Counted from the stretch's first letter, positions 1-7,267 are shown. The stretch is 15,744 bases of DNA from an uncultured Actinomyces sp. (GCA_938030835.1 CALHID010000086.1:1-15744), one strand, 5' to 3'. A program made the numbers and translations. Notes: generated by a model from the sequence alone, not told the origin.

Positions 1-86
1 GCTGGGTTGCTTTTGCATCAATCGTCACTGTTATTCAGCGGGTGCATTTCACAGCAACGCATCTCCCTCCATCCCAGGAGTCCTAA
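1..86 (+). CDS. pgsA: Phosphatidylinositol phosphate synthase PgsA (C-terminal end only)
   Basis: Partial gene, 5' end outside the window. Reading codons from base 3 gives 27 residues ending in TAA at 84-86, including ASIVTVIQRVHFTATHLPPS. The hydrophobic stretch running into a QR-x-H segment resembles the last membrane helix and tail of actinobacterial CDP-alcohol phosphatidyltransferases. These join CDP-diacylglycerol to inositol phosphate at the cytoplasmic membrane, which is the entry step to phosphatidylinositol and PIMs. The stop codon shares one base with the next ATG (TAATG), so the following acyltransferase is probably translationally coupled. The identification rests on this short tail plus the typical gene order pgsA-patA-pimA; the active-site motif lies outside the window. 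Confidence 0.75.
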   Translation, partial: WVAFASIVTVIQRVHFTATHLPPSQES

Positions 87-1006
87 TGTCAGGGCGTGCC
101 TTGGTATGGGCTTTCCGAATAGTTCCTCGTCTACCTTTTCCCTTCGTGACATGGCTGGGTAGACGTGGAGCCGATCTCATGTGTCTGTTCAATGGCTCCA
201 GCGTGCGCAGAATGCGAGCCAACCATGAGCGTGTTTTAGGACGCAAGATTTCGCGACGCGAACTTCGAGATGCCGTGCGCTCGCATATCAATGCTTATGT
301 CGAGCAGTTGAGTTTCGGCGGCAGCGTTGGTGAAAAGCTTCGTGCACGTGTTGATCTGAGCCAGGCAGAAGAATTCCTTCGGCTAGCCGTCGAAGGTCCA
401 GTTGTTTTGGCTTTACCGCATGCGGGAACCTTTGATCGTGTAGGTGCAGCTGTGTGCGCACATGGCATTTCCGTACTTACTGTTGCCGAGAAATTGAATC
501 CTCCTGAGCTCTTCGATGCCTTCTTAAAACTGCGCACGGACGTCGGGATGGAGATTATTGGGGTTTCACCGGGAGATAGTGTTTTTCACTCCTTGCTTGA
601 GCAGGCAAAGGGCAGGAAAAACCTTGTGATCCCGCTTCTTGCTGATCGCGATATTTCCGGAACCGGTATTGAGGTTGAGTTAGGTGCCAAGCCTGCTTTG
701 GTTGCCGCGGGACCAGCAGCACTTGCACGAGCGCTCAACGCCCCGCTTATAGCTGGGGTTGTGTCAGATGTTGATGCTTCTGGCACCCCAGAATTTGTGC
801 GTTTGGAAGTTACTGAGAATCTCTATGACCCACAGGTCGAGGACAGTGATGTACCTGAGCTCACCCAGAAATGGGTGACTGCGCTCCTTCCACTTCTTCA
901 ACGTCGGATTCGTGAGTGGCATATGATGCAAGCAGTTTTTGTTGAGGATTTAGATCCGGAGCGTTTGGCTCGGGCGCGTAAGCGCGCGGCACAGAAAGGA
1001 GAATAG
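86..1006 (+). CDS. patA: Phosphatidylinositol mannoside acyltransferase (PatA-like)
   Basis: 306 residues, a normal length for the LpxL/HtrB-type lysophospholipid acyltransferase family. The catalytic HX4D motif is visible as HAGTFD at residues 112-117, preceded by the hydrophobic strand VVLALP. In mycobacteria the orthologue (Rv2611c type) transfers a fatty acyl chain from acyl-CoA to the 6-position of the first mannose of PIM1/PIM2 on the cytoplasmic face of the membrane. The N-terminus (LVWAFRIVPRLPFPFVTWLG) is hydrophobic and basic, fitting interfacial membrane binding. The start is ATG at 86, with AGGAG at 76-80 five bases upstream and a one-base overlap with the pgsA stop. The gene ends in TAG at 1004-1006 immediately before the pimA GTG. 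Family and context agree strongly; acyl specificity is inferred. Confidence 0.9.
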   Translation: MSGRALVWAFRIVPRLPFPFVTWLGRRGADLMCLFNGSSVRRMRANHERVLGRKISRRELRDAVRSHINAYVEQLSFGGSVGEKLRARVDLSQAEEFLRLAVEGPVVLALPHAGTFDRVGAAVCAHGISVLTVAEKLNPPELFDAFLKLRTDVGMEIIGVSPGDSVFHSLLEQAKGRKNLVIPLLADRDISGTGIEVELGAKPALVAAGPAALARALNAPLIAGVVSDVDASGTPEFVRLEVTENLYDPQVEDSDVPELTQKWVTALLPLLQRRIREWHMMQAVFVEDLDPERLARARKRAAQKGE

Positions 1007-2185
1007 GTGAGAGTTGGTATTGTTAACCCTTACTCCTGGGATGTGCCCGGTGGCGTTCAATTCCACATCCGTGATTTCGCACTGGAGCTTATGAAGCGGG
1101 GACACGAGGTGAGTGTTCTTACTCCGGCGAAAAATACCGATGATCTGCCTGAGTGGATTACTACCGTCGGTTCATCGGTTGCTGTTCCTTTTAATGGTTC
1201 GGTCGCCCGTCTCTCCTTTACCCCCTTGGCTAACATGCGAACGAAGCGTTGGATTGATGAAGGCAACTTTGATCTTCTTCATGTCCACGAACCGGAAGTT
1301 CCCTCTATTTCAATGCTGGCGTTGCGTGCAGCCGAGATTCCGGTTGTTGGAACTTTCCACGCGGCATTGGACTATTCCTTCTCTCGTTCCGTTTCTTCCT
1401 CCGCGCTCGACCCGCTATTGGAGAAACTTGCTGCCCGTATTGCTGTTTCAGCAGAAGCACGCCGGACGCTTGTTGAACATAATGGTGGCGATGCGGTGAT
1501 TATCCCCAATGGGGTTGATACTCATTTCTTCGAGCAAGCCCAGATCAAGCCCGAATGGGAAGCAACTCCACAGCGCCCGGTCGTTGTTTTCCTCGGCCGT
1601 CTTGATGAGCCTCGCAAGGGATTGCCGGTCTTCTCTGCAGCGATAGAAACGGTGCTTTCAGAAATCCCGGGTGCCCGCTTTCTTATTGCTGGACGAGGAA
1701 ACGCGCATGAATACCGCTCACAATTGGAGCGTTTTGGGGATTCAGTCGAGTTCCTTGGCGGTGTAAGCGATGAAGATAAGGCTTCGTTACTGAAGGGAGC
1801 AAGTGTTTATGTTGCTCCCCAAACCGGTGGAGAATCCTTCGGGATTGTTCTTGTCGAGGCGATGGCAGCCGGTTGCGCAGTACTTGCCTCTGATCTCGAG
1901 GCCTTCAGAGCCGTCCTTGAACAAGGAGAAGTAGGCGCGCTATTTGAGACCGGAAATAGTCAGGACCTGGCTCGCCAACTAGTCAGACTTCTTCGTGATT
2001 CTGAGGAACTCGCAACGCTCGCACGCCGTGGAGAAGCGGCGAGTTCCCGTTATGGATGGGATACGGTCACCGACCAAGTCCTAGCCTTGTATCAGACCGT
2101 CTTAGCCTCTGCGCAAGCGCAGCCCTCGGACCCAACTACGCTTGATCTTATTCGTGGCAGGAATGAGGCCGAAGATGATGAGTAA
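1007..2185 (+). CDS. pimA: Phosphatidylinositol alpha-mannosyltransferase PimA (GT4, GT-B fold)
   Basis: 392 residues, slightly longer than the mycobacterial enzyme. PimA transfers mannose from GDP-mannose to the 2-position of the inositol ring of phosphatidylinositol, giving PIM1, at the inner face of the membrane. The N-terminus MRVGIVNPYSWDVPGGVQFH carries the Gly-rich GT-B acceptor-domain loop. The nucleotide-sugar domain has VVFLGRLDEPRKG and the GT4 E-X7-E signature, with E276 and E284 inside GGESFGIVLVEAM. The start is GTG at 1007, directly after the patA stop, with AGGAG at 997-1001 five bases upstream. The last ~25 residues look like a variable polar tail. The stop TAA at 2183-2185 lies inside the next gene's start region, so the operon continues without a gap. 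Confidence 0.93.
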   Translation: MRVGIVNPYSWDVPGGVQFHIRDFALELMKRGHEVSVLTPAKNTDDLPEWITTVGSSVAVPFNGSVARLSFTPLANMRTKRWIDEGNFDLLHVHEPEVPSISMLALRAAEIPVVGTFHAALDYSFSRSVSSSALDPLLEKLAARIAVSAEARRTLVEHNGGDAVIIPNGVDTHFFEQAQIKPEWEATPQRPVVVFLGRLDEPRKGLPVFSAAIETVLSEIPGARFLIAGRGNAHEYRSQLERFGDSVEFLGGVSDEDKASLLKGASVYVAPQTGGESFGIVLVEAMAAGCAVLASDLEAFRAVLEQGEVGALFETGNSQDLARQLVRLLRDSEELATLARRGEAASSRYGWDTVTDQVLALYQTVLASAQAQPSDPTTLDLIRGRNEAEDDE

Positions 2186-2801
2186 CACTTTGACCCTTGT
2201 TCTCTTGGCTCTTGTCTTGGTTGCGCTGGCCTTTCTTGTGCGCCAATCAGCAATTCTTGCAACAAGACTTGACCGTCTTCATTGGCGGATTTTGACGACC
2301 AGAGATTCTCTGGCGCTTCTTCTTGATGAACGAGCACGCTATAGCGAGAGGATCGCTGACTATCCGGGGTTCACCTCTGACGAATCTCAAGAGATCCGTG
2401 AGACCTCGACAAGAGCGCGCCGGCAGATGATTCCTATTGTTGCCGATGGGCTAGACCGGCGAACAAACGAAGCGAGCATCCGCGACGCCCAAACACGTGA
2501 GAAGGTCATCGAATTTTTCGATATTCAGTCGCAACTTTCAAGAATTCTTCGAAGCGCGCTTAATGTTAAGCTCCGCAAAGAGATTGATGCCGATGATTAT
2601 TGGTCTCGCGAACTACGCGAACTGGACCAAGCCTCCTATAAGGTCCAATTAGCGCGATCAATGCATAATCTTTACGTTACTCAGACGCATAAGATTCGCG
2701 AGAGAAGCTGGGTACGGATTGCGCATCTTGCAGGACATGCGCCAATGGCTCAGACAATTGATTTTGATGACGACACGATTGAAGACGGATACGGCTATTA
2801 A
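2175..2801 (+). CDS. Membrane-anchored protein of unknown function with long helical cytoplasmic part
   Basis: About 208 residues. I do not recognise the family with confidence. A single hydrophobic segment (LTLVLLALVLVALAFLV) follows a very short N-terminus. The rest is charged and probably mostly alpha-helical, with many Arg, Glu and Asp and no cysteine, and it ends in an acidic tail (FDDDTIEDGYGY). This suggests a membrane-tethered scaffold or regulator with its body in the cytoplasm. The start is uncertain: ATG at 2175 has GAGG at 2165-2168 six bases upstream; ATG at 2178 and 2163 are in frame. Either 2175 or 2178 overlaps the end of pimA. The stop TAA is followed at once by the PrsW ATG. 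From memory, mycobacterial Rv2609c, also next to pimA, is annotated as a membrane protein with a MutT signature; this gene may correspond to its membrane part. Confidence 0.75.
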   Translation: MMSNTLTLVLLALVLVALAFLVRQSAILATRLDRLHWRILTTRDSLALLLDERARYSERIADYPGFTSDESQEIRETSTRARRQMIPIVADGLDRRTNEASIRDAQTREKVIEFFDIQSQLSRILRSALNVKLRKEIDADDYWSRELRELDQASYKVQLARSMHNLYVTQTHKIRERSWVRIAHLAGHAPMAQTIDFDDDTIEDGYGY

Positions 2802-4070
2802 ATGAGTGAAACACAACCGCGTTGGGGAGGGCCCGGCGAGGATTATCGACTGAAGAAGATCAGAACGACCGAAGCCGAGCTGTTCGGTCCTGAAGACCCA
2901 GCACCCGCCCAAGCTCCCACTTGGCGTATTCCTCGACGTGTCCGCTCGTTGCCTTTCCTTGAAATTATCTTCACAATTTTGGGGACCATCGGCGTCATCG
3001 TTCTCATGGTGACCTACGTACGTACGGGTGGTGTCGTCTCCGCTGCAGTGATGACAAGCTTGGCATTAATTCCGCTTGTTATTGTCCTCGGAGTGCTGAG
3101 CTACCTTGATCGTTGGGAGCGCGAGGGCTGGAAATCTAATTTCATCTGCTTCATCTGGGGAGCGGGCGTTGCAACGCTTTCTTCATTGGTTGTCAATAGC
3201 ACCTTAAATCTGGATCTTGCTCGCACACTCGGTGATCAAGATTCTGCAGCGGTCATCGTCGCTGTTTTCGTTGCACCGTTTGCTGAAGAATTCTTCAAGG
3301 GCATTGGTGTCATCATCTTCATCCTTGCACGCCGAAATTCCATTAATTCGCGGCTAGATGGTCTGATCTGCGGAGGAATTGTTGGTGCCGGGTTCGCCTT
3401 CATTGAGAATATTCAGTACTTCCTGAGAACAAGCTCCTCGGGTGCATTCATGCTGACAACGACGGTATTTACCCGAGGGATCCTTTCGCCATTCGTTCAT
3501 CCGATGGCAACCTCTTTTACTGGAATGGCCATCGCACTTGTTTTAATTCGCCGCTACGGTGCACTGTGGAGCACTGTTCGAGTCTTATTTGGTTACCTAA
3601 CCGCAGTGTTCTTCCATGGCCTATGGAACTTCCTTGCGAGCAATAACGGTATTGGAGGTTGGTTCCATTCCTACATCACCATTGAGGTTCCGCTTTTTAC
3701 GTGTTGGTTCATCTATCTGATTACGCAATCTTCACGTGAAGCAAAACATATCCAGCAGGGGTTAACTCCGTATGTCGTTCAAGGCTGGGTGCTTCCTGTT
3801 GAACTTCAAATGGTTACTGACCGTGCGCAGCGTCGAAATGCTGTCAAGTGGGCTGCTAGCGCAGGTTCAGAGGCTCGTAAAGCAATGAATTTCTTCTTGA
3901 ACTCTCTTGCCGCCATTGGTCTTGATGAGTATGCGCGTCCGCTACGAAAGCGCGAAGATCCCGCACGCGATGCTTATGATCGTGAACTGCTTACGAAAGC
4001 AGTGGAAGCGCGGAAGAAGTTCCTCTCGTTGACGGAACTTTCGCAAGCGGCACGTCGGGTGAGCGCGTGA
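2802..4070 (+). CDS. PrsW-family intramembrane metalloprotease
   Basis: 422 residues with about eight hydrophobic segments from residue ~50 to ~310, and soluble N- and C-terminal extensions. The conserved PrsW/CAAX-protease-superfamily residues are present: EEFFKG (E162, E163), FIENIQY (E202), HPMAT (H233) and FFHGLWNF (H272). These residues are thought to form the metal-dependent active site within the membrane. The founding member, Bacillus PrsW, makes the first cut of the anti-sigma factor RsiW; no anti-sigma gene is visible here, so the substrate is unknown. The C-terminal ~110 residues are charged and likely cytoplasmic. ATG at 2802 directly follows the stop of the preceding gene, has no strong Shine-Dalgarno sequence, and probably depends on coupling. 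Its GTGA overlap with the NUDIX gene ties it to the same operon. Confidence 0.88.
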   Translation: MSETQPRWGGPGEDYRLKKIRTTEAELFGPEDPAPAQAPTWRIPRRVRSLPFLEIIFTILGTIGVIVLMVTYVRTGGVVSAAVMTSLALIPLVIVLGVLSYLDRWEREGWKSNFICFIWGAGVATLSSLVVNSTLNLDLARTLGDQDSAAVIVAVFVAPFAEEFFKGIGVIIFILARRNSINSRLDGLICGGIVGAGFAFIENIQYFLRTSSSGAFMLTTTVFTRGILSPFVHPMATSFTGMAIALVLIRRYGALWSTVRVLFGYLTAVFFHGLWNFLASNNGIGGWFHSYITIEVPLFTCWFIYLITQSSREAKHIQQGLTPYVVQGWVLPVELQMVTDRAQRRNAVKWAASAGSEARKAMNFFLNSLAAIGLDEYARPLRKREDPARDAYDRELLTKAVEARKKFLSLTELSQAARRVSA

Positions 4071-4582
4071 GCGTTCTACAGTGGCCTCGTGATGAGGAAG
4101 GTTTCCCACATCGAGAGGCAGCGCGGGTAATTCTCATCGACGAACGAAATCGCGTTCTTCTGGTAAGAGGACACGATGCTGACAATCCCACGCGCTCATG
4201 GTGGTTCACTGTGGGCGGGGGAGTTGAGGACGGGGAAACAAGCCAAGAAACTGCCCTACGAGAGGTCTTCGAAGAAACCGGTATAGACCTCAGTCAAAAG
4301 GAACTCGTAGGGCCGATTGCTCGTCGACAGGCAATATTTGACTTTAAGAGTCTCATTGCTCGCCAAGATGAAGAAATTTTCTGGGCACGCGTCCAAGCCC
4401 AACCTCTGAGCGATTCTCATTGGACCCCAGAAGAACAACGAGTGATCGATGAATATCGTTGGTGGGATCTTGACGAACTTGAGAAATATGCCGAGAACCA
4501 TGAGGTATACCCACGCTCGCTGTGCGATCTTATTGGGCAATGTCTTCACGGGTGGGATGGAACAGTAAAAGTCATTGAATAA
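4067..4582 (+). CDS. NUDIX hydrolase
   Basis: 171 residues. The complete Nudix box G-x5-E-x7-R-E-U-x-E-E-x-G-U is at residues 51-73 (GVEDGE, REVFEETGI), so the Mg-dependent cleavage of a nucleoside-diphosphate-linked substrate should be intact. The substrate cannot be read from the sequence. The N-terminus FPHREAARVILIDERNRVLL is the usual first strand region. The start is GTG at 4067, inside the PrsW stop (GTGA overlap), with only a weak GGGTGAG upstream, so translational coupling is likely. Position in a PIM operon suggests a role in clearing or controlling nucleotide-sugar or CDP-lipid intermediates, but this is inference. In mycobacteria a MutT-signature protein also follows pimA. The gene ends just before a strong hairpin and closes the operon. 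Confidence 0.9.
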   Translation: MSVLQWPRDEEGFPHREAARVILIDERNRVLLVRGHDADNPTRSWWFTVGGGVEDGETSQETALREVFEETGIDLSQKELVGPIARRQAIFDFKSLIARQDEEIFWARVQAQPLSDSHWTPEEQRVIDEYRWWDLDELEKYAENHEVYPRSLCDLIGQCLHGWDGTVKVIE

Positions 4583-4583
4583 C

Positions 4584-4632
4584 TTAGAGTTAGCCCCCTG
4601 CGGTGATGATCCACGCAGGGGGCTAACTCTAA
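4584..4632. terminator. Bidirectional hairpin between convergent NUDIX gene and glgC
   Basis: The left arm at 4584-4602 (TTAGAGTTAGCCCCCTGCG) and the right arm at 4614-4632 are exact reverse complements over 19 bp, with an 11-base loop at 4603-4613. The hairpin begins two bases after the NUDIX stop and ends 11 bases before the glgC stop, which is where a shared terminator is expected. There is no real T-tract on either side, so it would be a stem-dominated type, often described in actinobacteria, although the AT-rich foot of the stem may help in both directions. Confidence 0.85.
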
Positions 4633-4643
4633 ATTCCCAGGAG

Positions 4644-5882
4644 CTAACGGGTCACTATTGTGCCCTTGGGGACGACGGTAATTCCCGATTCGGTGACTGT
4701 GAAGCCGCGTTCGAGATCGTGTTCCAAATCAACACCGACAATCGCGCCCTCTTCAACGACGACGTTCTTATCCAGAATTGTCTTCACGACCTGTGAGGAA
4801 CGGCCGACACGCACACCATGCATGATCACCGAGTCAGTGACTTGCGCCCATGAGTGGACATAGGAATTTGGAGAAACGATGGAGTGGTAGACCTCGCCAC
4901 CCGAAATAATCACCCCGGGAGACACGAAGGAGTCAACCGCATGCCCCATACGTGAATGCTCGTCTCCATAAACGAACTTTGCAGGAGGCAATGAGCCATC
5001 CAAAAGCGTCATCGTGGGCCAATCCCTGTTGTAGAGGTTAAAGACGGGATGAACGCTAATGAGGTCCATATTTGCCTCGTAGTAGGCATCCAAGGTACCG
5101 ACATCGCGCCAGTAATCGCGGTCTCGATCCGTCGAACCGGGAACATCGTTGTCCTTGAAGTCGTAGTAGCCACACATTCCACGCTCAACGAACCACGGAA
5201 TGATATTCCCACCCATATCGTGCTTCGACAGGGGGTCCTCAGCATCTTCTCGAAGCGCGGCAATCAGATCCTGAGTGGTGAAGACGTAGTTGCCCATCGA
5301 GGCCAGAACCTGGGTGGGATCGTCCTCGAGGCCAACTGGGTTTTGTGGCTTCTCAACGAAGCGATCGACGTGGCCATCCTTGCCTTCGATTACACCGAGG
5401 GCCGATGCTACTTCGATGGGCTGACGAATTCCTGCGACGGTTGCGGGAAGCCCGGAATCGATGTGGTGCTGGACCATCTGTGAGAAGTCCATGCGGTAAA
5501 TATTGTCGGCGCCAGTGATGACAATATAGTCGGGATTTTCATCATCAACGATGTTGAGTGACTGGTAAATCGCATCCGCGCTTCCCAAGTACCAGTGTGG
5601 TCCACGACGCTGTTGGGCGGGGACTGGAGCAATGAAATTGCCAAGCAGGGGAGAGGTGTACCACGTGCGGGTTACGTGCCTGTCCAGTGAATGCGATTTG
5701 TACTGAGTCAGTACAACGATCTTCATATAGCCAGAATTGACCATATTCGATAGTGAGAAATCAATGAGTCGGTAATGACCACCGAAGGGAACGGCCGGCT
5801 TTGCCCGATCCATGGTGAGAGGCATTAGCCTTTTACCCTCGCCTCCGGCTAGAACGATCGCGAGAACATGATTTTTAGCCAT
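4644..5882 (-). CDS. glgC: Glucose-1-phosphate adenylyltransferase (ADP-glucose pyrophosphorylase)
   Basis: 412 residues, the standard length. GlgC makes ADP-glucose and pyrophosphate from ATP and glucose-1-phosphate, the committed step to bacterial glycogen. The nucleotide-binding signature GGEGKRLMPLT is at residues 13-23, followed by the KPAVPFGG segment. GSADAIYQS (~100-108) and FVEKP (175-179) are further family motifs. The C-terminal third, with repeated V/I-x-x-G turns, fits the left-handed beta-helix domain that carries allosteric sites. It is transcribed away from the adjacent glgA/glgM. The start ATG (complement of 5880-5882) has no Shine-Dalgarno sequence but lies six bases after a TACTCT hexamer, suggesting a leaderless message. 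In-frame alternatives would cut into the conserved N-terminus, so this start is firm. Confidence 0.96.
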   Translation of the reverse strand: MAKNHVLAIVLAGGEGKRLMPLTMDRAKPAVPFGGHYRLIDFSLSNMVNSGYMKIVVLTQYKSHSLDRHVTRTWYTSPLLGNFIAPVPAQQRRGPHWYLGSADAIYQSLNIVDDENPDYIVITGADNIYRMDFSQMVQHHIDSGLPATVAGIRQPIEVASALGVIEGKDGHVDRFVEKPQNPVGLEDDPTQVLASMGNYVFTTQDLIAALREDAEDPLSKHDMGGNIIPWFVERGMCGYYDFKDNDVPGSTDRDRDYWRDVGTLDAYYEANMDLISVHPVFNLYNRDWPTMTLLDGSLPPAKFVYGDEHSRMGHAVDSFVSPGVIISGGEVYHSIVSPNSYVHSWAQVTDSVIMHGVRVGRSSQVVKTILDKNVVVEEGAIVGVDLEHDLERGFTVTESGITVVPKGTIVTR

Positions 5883-6000
5883 GGCTCTAGAGTATGCGTA
5901 AATTCGTGATTTTGGTTGTGGATTTTAGAACGTGGTGAAGAACATATTGAGAGAGAAATATCCGCTAAGCTAGAAGCACCCGTGCGTCGAAGGAGCTCAC
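5883..6000. promoter_or_regulatory. Divergent promoter region between glgC and glgA/glgM
   Basis: A 118-bp AT-richer gap between divergent start codons, which must hold promoters for both genes. On the minus strand TACTCT (complement of 5889-5894) matches the actinobacterial -10 pattern TANNNT six bases before the glgC ATG; no good -35 is seen. On the plus strand TTGAGA (5947-5952) and TAGAAG (5971-5976), 18 bases apart, are a candidate -35/-10 pair for the glycosyltransferase. That gene has a clear GAAGGAG ribosome site at 5989-5995. No convincing operator repeat is visible. Confidence 0.55.
5889..5894 (-). promoter_or_regulatory. Candidate -10 element for leaderless glgC transcript
   Basis: On the minus strand the hexamer reads TACTCT and is followed by six bases (AGAGCC) and then the glgC ATG. 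Transcription would therefore start at or next to the A of the ATG. No Shine-Dalgarno-like sequence exists in the preceding 20 bases. Leaderless mRNAs with exactly this spacing are common in actinobacteria. The -35 region is not recognisable, so confidence is moderate. Confidence 0.45.
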
Positions 6001-7212
6001 ATGCGCGTTGACTTGTTGACCAGAGAATACCCGCCACATGTTTACGGAGGTGCGGGAGTTCATGTTACTGAATTAGCTAAGGTTCTTCGCTCTCGGGTGG
6101 ATGAGCTTCGTATTCATGCTTTTGATGGTCCCCGCGAAGACGCGGGAGAAGTCATTGGATATTCGGATCTGCCGGAGTTGGCACATGCCAACCCTGCTCT
6201 GCGTACGCTTGGCGTTGATATTGCCATCGCGGCCGATACGGTTGGCGCAGATCTAGTGCACTCACATACGTGGTATGCAAATTTTGCCGGGCACCTATCA
6301 TCCTTGATGAACGATATTCCCCACGTCGTGACGGCTCATTCGCTGGAGCCGCTGCGCCCCTGGAAGGCGGAGCAGCTCGGTGGTGGCTACCGCGTCTCTT
6401 CTTTCGTTGAGCGTTCTGCATACGAGGCTGCGGCAGGTATTGTTGCAGTTTCACACGGCATGCGTGAGGACATTTTGCGCGCCTATCCGGCCGTGGATCC
6501 CGACCGCGTTCATGTCATCCATAACGGAATTGATCTGACTCAATGGCATATTCCAACAACCGATGCTGAGAAAGAACATCAGGTTGAGGTCCTTAAGCAC
6601 TGGGGTGTAGATCCGGACAGGCCTTCAGTGATCTTCGTTGGGCGGATTACTCGCCAGAAGGGACTGCCGTACTTCCTGCGCGCCGCGCGTCGTCTTCCCG
6701 AGGAAGTCCAGGTCATCCTGTGCGCTGGTGCGCCAGATACTCCGCAGATTGCCGCCGAAGTTGAAGGACTAGTGGCCGAGCTGCGCAATAGTCGTAATGG
6801 TGTTGTGCTGATCTCCGAAATGCTACCTCGTGCCGATCTTATTGCGCTCTTGGATGCCGCTACTGTCTTTATTACCCCTTCGATCTATGAACCTCTTGGC
6901 ATCGTCAATTTGGAGGCTATGGCTGTTGGTTTACCTGTTGTTGGAACAGCAACGGGCGGTATTCCAGATGTCATTGTTGATGGTGAGACAGGTTATCTTG
7001 TGCCGATCAAGCAGCTTCATGACGGGACTGGGACTCCGTTGGATCCTGAGCAATTCGAAAGTGATATGGCTGATCGCTTGATCGAGGTGCTGTCGTCGCC
7101 TGAGAAGGCTCATCAAATGGGGCACGCAGGTTTGCGTCGCGCACGTGATTATTTCTCGTGGGAAGCGATCGGTGATAAAACTGTTGCCCTTTATCAGAAG
7201 CTCGTTCACTGA
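6001..7212 (+). CDS. glgA: GT4 glycogen synthase / alpha-maltose-1-phosphate synthase (GlgA/GlgM type)
   Basis: 403 residues, a GT-B glycosyltransferase of the actinobacterial 'GlgA' group, shorter than the ~480-residue GT5 glycogen synthases. The N-terminus has REYPPHVYGGAGVHVTELAK, the loop that binds the sugar nucleotide phosphates. VIFVGRITRQKGL opens the second domain, and the E-X7-E signature gives E297 and E305 (EPLGIVNLEAM). The divergent neighbour glgC supplies ADP-glucose. The same divergent pair exists in Mycobacterium tuberculosis (Rv1212c/Rv1213), where the glycosyltransferase is reported to make maltose-1-phosphate from ADP-glucose and glucose-1-phosphate (GlgM). Which activity dominates here cannot be read from sequence alone. 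The start is ATG at 6001 with GAAGGAG at 5989-5995. Confidence 0.93.
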   Translation: MRVDLLTREYPPHVYGGAGVHVTELAKVLRSRVDELRIHAFDGPREDAGEVIGYSDLPELAHANPALRTLGVDIAIAADTVGADLVHSHTWYANFAGHLSSLMNDIPHVVTAHSLEPLRPWKAEQLGGGYRVSSFVERSAYEAAAGIVAVSHGMREDILRAYPAVDPDRVHVIHNGIDLTQWHIPTTDAEKEHQVEVLKHWGVDPDRPSVIFVGRITRQKGLPYFLRAARRLPEEVQVILCAGAPDTPQIAAEVEGLVAELRNSRNGVVLISEMLPRADLIALLDAATVFITPSIYEPLGIVNLEAMAVGLPVVGTATGGIPDVIVDGETGYLVPIKQLHDGTGTPLDPEQFESDMADRLIEVLSSPEKAHQMGHAGLRRARDYFSWEAIGDKTVALYQKLVH

Positions 7213-7228
7213 GCTGATGACTTTGAAG

Positions 7229-7257
7229 AGGACACCTACTGTGAGCTGCGGGATACT
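7229..7257 (+). promoter_or_regulatory. Candidate promoter for a leaderless ABC transcript
   Basis: AGGACA (7229-7234) and GATACT (7252-7257) are separated by 17 bases and resemble -35 and -10 hexamers. Six bases separate GATACT from the ABC ATG, so transcription would begin at the start codon, as proposed for glgC. This competes with the leader-ORF reading of the same bases. GATACT lacks the first T of TANNNT, so support is modest. Confidence 0.35.
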
Positions 7258-7267
7258 AAGACAATGA
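7241..7267 (+). CDS. Possible 8-codon leader ORF coupled to the ABC gene
   Basis: GTG at 7241 is preceded by GAGG at 7228-7231 with nine bases spacing, a better ribosome site than the ABC ATG has. It encodes MSCGILRQ and stops at TGA 7265-7267, overlapping the ABC start as ATGA. Reinitiation could therefore drive ABC translation, and the Cys codon might make it sensitive to charged tRNA-Cys. There is no terminator/antiterminator structure to support attenuation. A short chance ORF is quite possible. Confidence 0.3.
   Translation: MSCGILRQ

Noticed and set aside
2142..2174. Earlier TTG start for the membrane protein after pimA
   Set aside because: TTG at 2142 lacks a ribosome site and lies deeper in pimA; ATG 2175 or 2178 places the membrane segment near the N-terminus.
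5049..5483. Plus-strand open frame of 144 codons opposite glgC
   Set aside because: No ribosome site or domain motif; it is antisense to conserved GlgC sequence.
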